Assembly: GCA_034409055.1 (NCBI GenBank)
Contig: DAOUMU010000062.1
Location: 1-16,175, forward strand
Direction of reading: 5' to 3'
Source: DAOUMU01 sp034409055
Lineage (GTDB): Bacteria > Chloroflexota > Anaerolineae > 4572-78 > J111
Length of the DNA stretch: 16,175 nt
Shown here piece by piece: positions 7,002 through 15,900 of this stretch (positions within the stretch are counted from its first letter, which is position 1; each line of letters opens with the position of its first letter). Under the pieces are notes generated by a model. It saw only the letters and a list, made by a program, of their open reading frames with translations. It made no database searches and had not been told where the DNA came from. The position numbers and the translations under genes are program-made.

Positions 7002-8288
7002 TCACTCTTTTGTCGATAAAATCGGCTCTAAGCGCGGTGCTGGCCATGCCTCCCGTGATAACAGCCTCCGAAGTTCCTCCCAATTTAATTTGATTAGCCA
7101 AACCGTAAGTATTGTTTCCGAAATGACCGTTGTCCAGGCTGCTCCCAAAACACCCCAAACAGGAATAGCGATACTGTTGAGGCCAAGGTTGACCATAACC
7201 CCGATCAGCATAATCCCGACCACTTTCTTCTCCAGATGAATCGCGTTCGCCAAAAATGTGGTGACCATGCCCATATACACCGCCGGGACACTCAGGTAAA
7301 GGACTCTTAAAACAGGAATGGAGTCATTGTATTTTGGGCCAAACACTATGGGGATGATAAAACCGGCCGTTAAGAGAACCACTAAAGTGATCCCAGCGCC
7401 CAGTATTCCGGTCACCAGGAGCATTTTTCGTAGGAGGGCTTGAATCTCCGCCCAATTTTGACGGACAGCCATCTCAGAGCAGAGCGGGAAAAAGATCATA
7501 ACGACCGGCCGGATGATGAATCGCGAGACCTCCAGTAACTTGAACCCGGCTTCATACGTAGCCACAGCCGCATAGGACTGGATAAAACCGAGCATCAGCG
7601 TATCGACTTTAAAATGAATGAGGCCGAGCACGGTTAAAGCAAAGAAGGGCAAGGATATCCGTAAGATTCTCCGCGAGGTATCGGAGTTCCAAGCGAGCCT
7701 AAACCGGCCGATTTTTCTCCAGACCAGGTAGATAGCGAAGCCAACTAAAATTGCACTGGCCAGAATATAACAGGCCAATATCGTGTTCAGGTTCCCCTTG
7801 AGGGTGACTACGGCAAAAATCAATCCAACCAACAAAAATTTTGTGCTTACCGTGACGATTACGTGGTATGTGACTCGTTTGAGACCCAGGTATAAGGCTC
7901 CAAAACCGCGATAAAATTCTTCAAGAAGAACGTAAACGGACGTGAGGAGCATAATCGTTACCAGGTCGGGCTTAAAGAAAAAAATGGCTCCGTTCAAGAC
8001 GATAAGATAGAAGACCAGAAGCGGAAGACGGAGTGAAATCACTTCTGAAAAATACTGAAGAGCTTTTTGGGGCTTCCCGGCAACCTCTCGGATGAGATAT
8101 TGGTTCATTCCCAGCTCTGTGACCAGGACAAAAAAGGAAGCCAGCGTGGCCGCAAAAAAGAACTCCCCCATCTGGTCCTTGGCCAGATAACGAGTCAATA
8201 TCATCAGGACCAAATAGCCAATAACTTTGTAGAAAAAATGGGAAGAGGTTGCTAAGAGCAAATCGTTTTTAACTTTTTGCCAATTCAT
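7002..8288 (-). CDS. Wzx-like polysaccharide flippase (oligosaccharide flippase/MATE-like)
   Basis: 428 residues with roughly twelve hydrophobic helices spread over the whole length, and no signal peptide. The N-terminus (helix 1 from about residue 10, then L-T-R-Y-L-A-K-D-Q-M-G-E) and the segment E-L-G-M-N-Q-Y-L-I-R-E are typical of Wzx/RfbX-type polysaccharide transporters of the MOP superfamily. Such proteins flip undecaprenyl-linked oligosaccharides to the outer face of the cytoplasmic membrane. It is the promoter-proximal gene of the minus-strand cluster and is followed closely by the GT4 gene. A GGAG lies about 14 bases before the ATG, rather far for a strong ribosome-binding site. No partner polymerase (Wzy) or ligase is in view. 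The GT39-type protein at the far end of the cluster could use flipped or polyprenyl-linked sugars. Confidence 0.88.
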   Translation of the reverse strand: MNWQKVKNDLLLATSSHFFYKVIGYLVLMILTRYLAKDQMGEFFFAATLASFFVLVTELGMNQYLIREVAGKPQKALQYFSEVISLRLPLLVFYLIVLNGAIFFFKPDLVTIMLLTSVYVLLEEFYRGFGALYLGLKRVTYHVIVTVSTKFLLVGLIFAVVTLKGNLNTILACYILASAILVGFAIYLVWRKIGRFRLAWNSDTSRRILRISLPFFALTVLGLIHFKVDTLMLGFIQSYAAVATYEAGFKLLEVSRFIIRPVVMIFFPLCSEMAVRQNWAEIQALLRKMLLVTGILGAGITLVVLLTAGFIIPIVFGPKYNDSIPVLRVLYLSVPAVYMGMVTTFLANAIHLEKKVVGIMLIGVMVNLGLNSIAIPVWGVLGAAWTTVISETILTVWLIKLNWEELRRLLSREAWPAPRLEPILSTKE

Positions 8289-8310
8289 TTTAAATCCAAT
8301 ACTCCAGACC

Positions 8311-8347
8311 TTATTTTAGTATAAAAAAACGGGAACTAAATATATAA
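8311..8347 (-). promoter_or_regulatory. Possible promoter region of the glycan cluster
   Basis: An AT-rich stretch upstream of the flippase gene. On the minus strand it contains TATACT (8323-8318) and TAAAAT (8318-8313), both fair -10 matches, but no convincing -35 at standard spacing. It is proposed because the six-gene cluster must be read from this divergent intergenic region and this is the best visible candidate. Confidence 0.25.
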
Positions 8348-8403
8348 ATAATTGGAAGATTGTTAGAAAATAGGGCAGGCTGAAGATGGCATTACCTCTC
8401 TAC

Positions 8404-8432
8404 TTTACAAGAATGCCGTAACATAGTACTAT
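8404..8432 (+). promoter_or_regulatory. Candidate promoter of the DUF5685 gene with palindromes
   Basis: TTTACA (8404-8409, five of six bases of the -35 consensus) is followed after 17 bases by TACTAT (8427-8432, four of six). The -10 coincides with a perfect ten-base palindrome, ATAGTACTAT (8423-8432). The -35 is bracketed by an inverted GGCATT/AATGCC pair (8388-8393 and 8412-8417). These are plausible operator positions, but no known regulator motif is recognised. Confidence 0.4.
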
Positions 8433-8463
8433 CAATGTATTCAACAAGGATGGGAGGATCACA

Positions 8464-9591
8464 GTGTTTGGTGTATTGAAGGGCGCCAGTTGCGCCATGA
8501 AATCTGAGGAAAAACAGGCCTGGCTGGGCCACCTTTGTGGGGTTTGCCTGGCTTTGCGGGATAATTTTGGCCAGGTCTCACGGATTGCTACCAACTATGA
8601 CGCGGCCTTACTGTCGGTTCTGTGCGAGGCTCAAACTCCGGAGGGAGCGGAAAAGCTTACGAGTTACTGCCCCCTCAGGAACCAATTCAAGGCTGAAGTG
8701 GTGGCCCCCGGTAATATTGGCTCAAAATATGCTGCTTCTATGGCCCTGATGATGGCCTCAACCAGAATTCAAGATCACCTTGAGGACGGGGAGACCGTTT
8801 TGCGGCATGTCCCCGGTATTTCGACCGGGATCGCCCGCAACTGGTCTCAAGTGAGCCAAAAGATGGCCGCTGGATTGGGGTTTGATGCCGGGGCTATTAA
8901 CAGGCAAACCCACCGTCAAACCGAAATCGAAGCTCAACCGGGGGGTGATTTCTTGTTCTACGCCCGGCCTACGGAGTTGGCTGTCGGGGCTGCTTTTCGT
9001 CATACGGCCATCATTGCCAACCAACTCCAAAATGCAGACATTCTGTACGAGATGGGGCGTATGTTTGGCCGGATGATGTATCTGTTAGACAGTTATCAGG
9101 ATTATGCCACCGATCTGGCCGCCGGTAAGTTTAATGCCCTGGCCGCTTGCTTTACCGAAGCGGACATGCCCCGGCAAGCCAGTCAAATCTTTCAGCAGGC
9201 TTATCACCAACTTAAACACCTTTTTTTCAGCCTCAATTTACCTCAACCTACCTTAGCTCGTAAACTGTTGATTCACCAGTTACGACAAACAGGCTTTAAG
9301 ACCCTGGAGATTGGCGAATGTCCCCCGTGTGGTTGTTATGCCCCCCTGTCGGCCACGACTACGACCGGCGCAGGGTTCAACTTCCGCCGCCGCAGAAGAC
9401 GGTTCAGACGTCGTCCGCGTCGAGGACCGTTGGCTTGTTGCACGGCGATTATCTGTTGTGATTGGTGTACCGATTGTTGCTGCTGTTGCGACTTTGATTG
9501 TTGCGAATGTGGCGAGGGTGAATGTGAGCTCTGTGATTGTGATTGCTGCGGCTGTGAATGTTGCGAGCTTGAGTGTTGTGAGTGTGACTGA
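8464..9591 (+). CDS. DUF5685 family protein with cysteine-rich acidic tail
   Basis: 375 residues starting at GTG, with a strong GGGAGG seven bases upstream. The N-terminus matches the DUF5685 pattern: M-F-G, C10, C25-G-V-C28 (H-L-C-G-V-C-L-A-L), T-N-Y-D (43-46) and Y-C69-P-L. The core is predicted all-helical and carries two acidic motifs, D104-x-x-E107-D108 and D209-x-x-x-D213-x-x-x-D217 followed by G221-x-x-N224. This pattern recalls head-to-head prenyl synthases. A C-P-P-C-G-C cluster (286-291) follows. An arginine-rich linker (308-320) then leads to residues 322-375, where 24 of 54 positions are cysteine, interspersed mainly with Asp and Glu. There is no signal peptide. The tail could bind metal or be a modification substrate. 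It is in frame with the conserved domain, so it should be translated, though a repeat expansion is possible. Function is unknown. The gene is divergent from the glycan cluster and 369 bp before the macroglobulin gene. Confidence 0.8.
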   Translation: MFGVLKGASCAMKSEEKQAWLGHLCGVCLALRDNFGQVSRIATNYDAALLSVLCEAQTPEGAEKLTSYCPLRNQFKAEVVAPGNIGSKYAASMALMMASTRIQDHLEDGETVLRHVPGISTGIARNWSQVSQKMAAGLGFDAGAINRQTHRQTEIEAQPGGDFLFYARPTELAVGAAFRHTAIIANQLQNADILYEMGRMFGRMMYLLDSYQDYATDLAAGKFNALAACFTEADMPRQASQIFQQAYHQLKHLFFSLNLPQPTLARKLLIHQLRQTGFKTLEIGECPPCGCYAPLSATTTTGAGFNFRRRRRRFRRRPRRGPLACCTAIICCDWCTDCCCCCDFDCCECGEGECELCDCDCCGCECCELECCECD

Positions 9592-9604
9592 TGTCGTGAT
9601 TAGT

Positions 9605-9640
9605 ACGTCAACCGGTCGCCTTCCCGACGTTCAACCGTCG
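9605..9640. repeat. Short imperfect direct repeat after the DUF5685 gene
   Basis: ACGTCAACCGGTCG (9605-9618) is repeated as ACGTTCAACCGTCG (9627-9640), offset by 22 bases and differing by one inserted and one deleted base. The second copy includes a small CGACG/CGTCG hairpin. No U-tract follows, so this is not a clear terminator. It begins 13 bases after the DUF5685 stop codon. Confidence 0.4.
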
Positions 9641-9671
9641 CTTCGGCCATCAGCCAGATATGGGTTGCTGG

Positions 9672-9700
9672 TTTAGCAAAATGTTCTTGGTTGTGATAAT
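9672..9700 (+). promoter_or_regulatory. Candidate extended -10 promoter of the macroglobulin gene
   Basis: TGTGATAAT (9692-9700) is an extended -10 with GATAAT matching five of six bases. TTTAGC (9672-9677) sits 17 bases upstream as a weak -35. If used, transcription would start near 9707 and the leader would run through the heptamer repeat and the MITE-like element before reaching the ATG at 9961. Confidence 0.4.
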
Positions 9701-9752
9701 ATGTTTAAAAGTGGAATTTTAAGGTAATGTGGCCGCACAGGTAAGCCAAGTT

Positions 9753-9810
9753 CGTGTTGCGTGTTGCGTGAGGATTTCTAACGGTGAGGTATCATGCAGG
9801 ACGCAACATG
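9753..9810. repeat. Inverted heptamer array (CGTGTTG type)
   Basis: CGTGTTG, CGTGTTG and CGTGAGG run in tandem from 9753 to 9773. After the same 18-base spacer length as the array at 43-116, the inverted units ATCATGC (9791-9797), AGGACGC (9798-9804) and AACATG follow. CGTGTTGCGT (9760-9769) pairs with ACGCAACATG (9801-9810) at nine of ten positions. It appears to be a second, shorter member of the same hairpin family. Confidence 0.65.
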
Positions 9811-9813
9811 TTG

Positions 9814-9940
9814 AAATCATCAGGGTGTGTTTCATTTATTTAGAAATGCTCCCGCTGGACCACAGTCCAGCGGTTTATAGCGTGGACTGTGGTCCACGCC
9901 GAGCGTGTCTTAAATCATTTGAAACACACCCAAATCATCA
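9814..9940. repeat. Perfect 9-bp target-site duplication
   Basis: AAATCATCA occurs at 9814-9822 and again at 9932-9940, directly abutting the two ends of the 109-bp inverted-repeat element. Removing the element and one copy leaves a continuous leader running to the ribosome-binding site, as expected for a transposition insertion. Confidence 0.85.
9823..9931. mobile_element. MITE-like element, 109 bp, with terminal inverted repeats
   Basis: The ends are perfect 12-bp inverted repeats: GGGTGTGTTTCA (9823-9834) and TGAAACACACCC (9920-9931). A 9-bp duplication flanks them. The interior is also largely palindromic. It has two hairpins: CCGCTGGAC-CACA-GTCCAGCGG (9852-9873) and GCGTGGAC-TGTG-GTCCACGC (9880-9899). 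TGGACCACAGTCCA in the first is the exact reverse complement of TGGACTGTGGTCCA in the second. There is no coding capacity, so movement would need a transposase supplied elsewhere. A 9-bp duplication is compatible with several IS families (for example IS1, IS4, IS256, ISAs1) and does not identify one. It lies 29 bp before the macroglobulin start codon, between the candidate promoter and the ribosome-binding site. Confidence 0.85.
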
Positions 9941-9960
9941 TAGTGAGAGAGGTATTCCCG

Positions 9961-12900
9961 ATGAAAAAATTGACCTTAGCCCTGTTCCTGTCACTGGTCT
10001 TCCTGATCATTGCCAGTTGTGCTCCCAGTGAGACACCGCTGCCTCAGCCCGAGCAGCCGGAGGGGGAAGCGCAAGCGGTTGAAGAAGAGAAAGAGCCCAC
10101 CCCTCAGGCCAAAGAGTCGACGGCAACGTCAACGGTAGAACCAACAGCAACGCCTGAGCCTGAAGAACCTCTGCCGCCCATCGTGCTGCGCAGCCAGCCC
10201 GAGCGAGGTGAGGAGCAGCCCCTCGATGCGCCCATCGAGATTACTTTTGACCAGCCGATGGACCGCGATAGTGTGGAAAAAGCCTTTGCCATCGAGCCGG
10301 GGGCCAGTGTGGACGGCACTTTTGAGTGGGACGATGACCAGACGGTGCGCTTTGCCTTTAAGGATGGTTTCAAGCGGGGCCAGCGCTACAAGATGCGGGT
10401 CATCGAGTCGGCCCAAAGCCAGGCCGGCCTGACCATGCAGCGTCCCTTTGAACTGCGTTTCAACACCGCCGGGTTTTTGGAGGTGACCAACGTCCAACCG
10501 GCCGACGGGGCGACCGAGATTCTGCCCGACAGTGTGGTGACGGTTCTCTTTAACCGGCCGGTGGTCCCGCTCAACGCGATTGAAGATGCGGCCAGCCTGC
10601 CTGATCCCCTGACCTTTGTCCCGCCAGTGACCGGCCAGGGCGAATGGCTCAATACCTCTATCTACCAGTTTACGGCCGATGGCGACGGTTTTCAGCCGGC
10701 CACCCAATACACGGCCCGGGTGACCAGGGGCTTGCAGGATGCCCTGGGTAATACGGCCCTGGAGGATGACTTTGAGTGGACCTTCACCACCGTCACCCCG
10801 GCGGTTATCGGCAGCATCCCGGCCGGGGGTGATATTTACGTCAGTCCCACGCCGGTCATTAGCTTGACCTTCAACCAGCCTATGGATCACCAGAGTGTGG
10901 TCGAAAACTTTATCCTGGAAGACCTCAGCACCGGCGAAGTGATGCCGGGTGAGTTTACCTGGACCGAAGGCCCCCTGAAGCAACCTACCGGCCAGGATGA
11001 TTACGACGGCTACTATGACTACGAGTACGATGAAGGGGAAGGACCGGAAGCCATCGGCGTGGAAACGGTGGCTTTTATACCCGATGTCACCCTGGATTTT
11101 GACACTGCTTATCGCTTCACGTTGCCAAAAGGCACCAAAGGTAAAATAGATCAGGCCGAGACCCAAAACGATTTCAGCGCCTCCTTCACCGTGATCCCCT
11201 ACCCGCAAATTGTCGACACCTATCCCGTCGACGGGGATGAGTTGGTTGAACCCTGGGCCAACCTGGAAATCACCTTCAACGGCCCGATGAATCCCAGGAG
11301 CCTGGTTTTTGGCCAGAATCTGATCATCGAGCCGACCGTAGCCGTGACTCAGGTTTACACCTACTGGTGGAGCAGCAACACCAAGCTGGAAGTTAGTTTC
11401 CCCACCGAAGCCAGCAGCCAATATGAAGTCACCCTGGGGGCGGATGTTGAGGGGCGTTACGGCCAAAAATTGGGGCTGCCGAACACGGTGGCCTGGCAAA
11501 CACGCGCCCAATCGCCTATGGTTTTCTTGCATACCCCAGGGCGCATTGCCACCTACAATACGTATACCGATACCCTGATTTTTGCCACGGTACGGAACGT
11601 GAACCAGGTCAATTTTGAACTGTATCGCCTGCCCAAAGATGATTTTATGCGCCTCAACGGCGACAATTGGTGGGAAGCCTGGGATAACTACCAACCCCAG
11701 GCGGACAACCTGCTGAGTGATTGGGAAATAGAAACCAGCCCAGAATTGAACAGCAATGTCATCTACCGGGTTGACCTGGCCCAGAAAAGTGGTCTGGGCG
11801 ATACCCTGCCGCCGGGCCTGTATTACCTGGAAGCCTACTATCCGTTTGAAGCGATTTATCCAGAGGCCAAGGGGACTAGCTATGGGCCGGGCCCCGAGCG
11901 ACAGATGCTGGTGGTCAGCAAAAACAACATCACCTTCAAATCATCCAGCAGCGAGGCCCTGGCCTGGATGACCGACCTGCAGAGTGGCCAGCCGGTGGCC
12001 GAGGTGCCAATGACCTTCATTACCGGCGAAGAGGCCGGCCAGGCCGATACCGGTGGTGATGGCGTGGCTATGGTCGATTACAGCCGGGGGCATGATGCCT
12101 ATCAGGCCCGTTTCGTCTTTGCCGGTGACCCCGACCAACCGGATGAAAATTTTGCCGTGACCGTCAACAACTGGATCGACGGCATCGAACGCTACCAGTT
12201 CGACAACGTTAGCACCGAAGATTACCAGCAACCTTACAACGCCCATTTCTACACCGACCGCAATATCTACCGCCCCGGCCAGACCGTCTATTTCAAAGGG
12301 ATCCTCCGGGCCGACGATGACGCCAACTACAGCCTGCCCACCGCCGTCCGAACGGTCAACGTGACCATTTTTGATAGCCAGGGCAAAGAGATTTTTAACG
12401 ACGAGCTGCCCCTGAGCGAGATGGGCACCATTAACGGTTCCTTTGACCTGGACGAAAATGCGGCCCTGGGCTTCTACTCGATTCAAGTCATCTACGATCA
12501 AGATAACTATTTCTACGACGACTTCCAGGTGGCCGCCTATCGCAAACCGGAGTTTCTGGTCGAAGTGACCACCGACAAACCCGAATATGCCCAGGGTGAA
12601 ACGGTCAAAGTGACCACCTCGGCCGAGTTCTTCTTTGGTGGGCCCGTGTCCAAGGCTAATGTGCGTTGGACCCTTCTCTCCGACGATTACTTCTTCCGCT
12701 ACCAGGGTAAAGGTTTTTATGACTTTACCGATTACGATTTTAGCCGCCGCAACTTCGATAATTACATCAGCGGTTTTGGCGAGCAAATTGCCGAAGGGGA
12801 AGGGGTGACCGATGCCAGGGGCCGCTTCACCTTCGAGGTCGAGGCCGATATTGCCGATAAGATAGCCAGCCAGCGCTTTACCTTTGACGTGGTGGTGACC

Positions 12901-15900
12901 GACCTGAACAATCAGGAAGTAGCCAGCCAGGCCGAGGCCATTGTTCACAAGGGGCTGGTTTACGTCGGCCTGCGCCCGGAGCGGTATGTGGGCCGGGTGG
13001 ATGAAGAGAGCCAGATGAATGTCCTGGTCGTGGATTGGGACAGCCAACCGGTGGCGGACCAGGAGGTGGAACTGGTCTTCTCCGAGCACAACTGGTATAG
13101 CGTCCAACGCCAGTATGAGGACGGCTCCTTCTATTGGGAGAGCGTGGTGGAAGACGTGCCGGTGTTCACCACCACCGTCACCAGCGACGCCGACGGCCGG
13201 GCAGTGGCTCGTTTCACCCCGGAGAAGGGCGGCATCTTCAAAATCTCGGCCACGGCCACCGACCAGGCCGGCAACGACGTCCACTCCTCCACCTTTATGT
13301 GGGTCAGTGGCCGCAGATTCGTCAACTGGCGCCAGGAAAACAACGACCGGATTGAACTGGTGGCCGACCAGCGGGAGTACAACGTCGGCGATACCGCCAC
13401 CATCCTCATCCCCCACCCCTACAGCGGCACGGTCAAGGCCCTGGTCACCCTGGAACGGGGTCACATTTACGAACATTTTGTGACCGACCTGGCAACCAAT
13501 AGCGAGCAAATCAAGATCCCCATCACCGAGGAGATGATTCCCAATATGTACCTTTCGGTGACGGTGATTAAAGGTGTGGATGAGACCAGTATCTTACCCA
13601 GCTTTAAGGTGGGCTACGCCAGCCTGCCCATCAACACCGCCGAGAAGGAGCTGCAGATCAGCCTGACTCCCAACAAGCCGGCCGAGGAGAAGTATCAACC
13701 GGGCGAAACGGCCGAGTACCGGGTCAGTGTGACCAACGCCAAAGGCCAGCCGGTCAAGGCCGAACTGTCGCTGGCCCTGGTGGACAAGGCGGTGTTATCC
13801 CTGGCCCCGGAAACGCCCGGCCAGTTGATGAGCACCTTCTGGCGCAATCGGGGCCTGGGGGTGCAGACGGCCGGCGGCCTGACCCTGGCCATCGACCGTA
13901 TCAACCTGACCGTGGCCCCCGAGGCCAAGGGCGGTGGCGGCGGCTTTGACGAGGGGTTTGGCGTCATCCGGGGTGAATTTAAGGATACGGCCCTGTGGAT
14001 CGCCGATTTTGTGACCGACGAAGACGGTCAGGGTATCGTCGAGGCGGACCTGCCCGACAACCTGACCACCTGGACCTTGACCGGCAAAGGGGTGACCGGG
14101 GCCGATACCCGGGTCGGTGAAGGCACGGTCGAAATCGTCAGTACCAAGCCCCTGCTGGTGCGTCCGGTGGCTCCGCGTTTCTTTGTGGTGGGCGATGAGG
14201 CCCGTATGGGCATGATCGTCCAGAACAACACCAATCAGGCGCTTGAAGTGGAAACCCGCTTCGAGGCGGAAGGCTTAACGGTTGAACCCCTGGACGAGGC
14301 CAACTTGACGGTCGAAGCGGGCGAACGGGTGAAAGTGGAATACCAGGTGACGGCCACCGATGTGGCGACGACCAGGCTGACGATGGGGGCTAAATCGGCG
14401 GAATACGGGGACGCCCTCACTTTTGACCTGCCCATCTATCGTTTCAGTACCCCGGAAACGGTGGCCACCGTCGGTATTTTGGCCGAAGATGGCACCCGCA
14501 CCGAGGGCATTGCCCTGCCGGTCAGCTTCGACCCCACCCAGGGGGATCTGACCGTTAACATCGATCCCAGCCTGGCCGCGGGAATGCGGGATGGCCTGGA
14601 TTACCTGGAGCATTTTCTCTACGAATGTACCGAGCAGACGGTCAGCCGCTTCTTGCCCAACGTGTTCACCTTCCGGGCTTATGAGCAACTCAAGTTGGAC
14701 AATCCCGAGCTGGCAGAAAAACTACCCGGCCTGGTCAGCGTGGGTTTGCAGCGCCTCTACAGCCAGCAGCATTTCGACGGCGGTTGGGGCTGGTGGATCC
14801 TGGATGACAGCGATCCTTTCCTGACCGCTTACGTCCTGCTCGGTTTGGTCGAAGCCCGCCGGGCCGACTTTGCCGTGGACCAGGAAGTTGTTAATAACGC
14901 GGTTGAGTATCTGCGGGCCAGCCTGATTGCGCCCAAAGATGTGGACGTGGCCTGGAAAGCCAACCGGCAGGCATTTATTCTCTACGCCCTGGCCGAGGCC
15001 GGAGCGGGGGACCTGGGCCGGAACATCGCCCTGTTCAATACCCGGCAGAAGCTGGATATCTTTGGCCGGGCCTACCTGGCTATGGCCATTCACCTTCTGG
15101 ATGACCAGGCCAGGCAGATCGACACCCTGCTGGACGACATCACCAGTGGGGCCATTGTCAGTGCTACGGGCGCTCACTGGGAAGAGGCCCGGGTGGATTA
15201 CTTTGCCATGAACACCGATACCCGCAGCACGGCTATCGTCATTGCCGCCCTGTCCCGGATCCAGCCGGATAACCCCATCCTGCCCAATGCTGTGCGCTGG
15301 CTGATGAGCATCCGCGAAAACGGCGGTCACTGGGAGACGACCCAGGAGACGGCCTGGGCCATCATCGGCCTGACCGATTGGATGGTGGCCACGGGCGAGC
15401 TGGAGGGGAACTATGCCTGGTACGTCTCGCTCAACGGCGAGGGCCTGGGCGAAGGCACGGTGGACCAGGACAATATCGATGAAACCACCAGGCTACGGGT
15501 TGAAGTAGGTGACCTGTTAGCCGATGCGGTCAATCGCCTGGCCGTCGAGCGCGATCCCGTCGGCGGCGATGTCTCCGGTAGTCCCGGCCGGCTCTACTAC
15601 GCCGCCTACCTGACCTACTTCAAGCCGGTGGAGGAGGTCAAAGCCCTCAACCGGGGCATCATCGTCTCTCGCCAGTACCGCCTGGTGGATGATGAAGCCG
15701 GCCGGCCCATCTCCGAGGCCCAGGTGGGCGACGTTATCGAGGTCAAGCTGACTCTGATTGCACCCAACGACCTGCACTACGTGGTGGTGGAAGACCCCTT
15801 CCCGGCCGGGACCGAGGGCATCGACACCAGCCTGGCCACCACCAGCGTGGTCGGCCAGCAGCCAAAGTTAACCCGTACCGACCGGCGCAATCCCTGGGGC

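Noticed and set aside
9592..9603. Possible readthrough of the TGA after the cysteine tail (selenocysteine or recoding).
   Set aside because: Readthrough adds only Cys-Arg-Asp before a TAG, and no selenocysteine insertion hairpin is apparent.
9311..9676. A 121-codon plus-strand frame overlapping the cysteine-rich tail.
   Set aside because: It is a Val/Ala-rich shadow of the repetitive TGY/GAY codons. The overlapping frame continues a conserved DUF5685 domain and has the better claim.
9889..9960. An earlier in-frame ATG for the macroglobulin gene at 9889.
   Set aside because: It falls inside the MITE-like element and would put 24 non-signal residues before a clear lipoprotein signal peptide. 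The ATG at 9961 has a ribosome-binding site.
10129..13509. Two long minus-strand open frames (10129-11694 and 11941-13509, each about 520 codons) opposite the macroglobulin gene.
   Set aside because: They lie wholly antisense to a clearly homologous coding region, encode Gly/His/Val-rich low-information sequence with no recognisable domain, and reflect the GC-rich codon bias of the sense strand.
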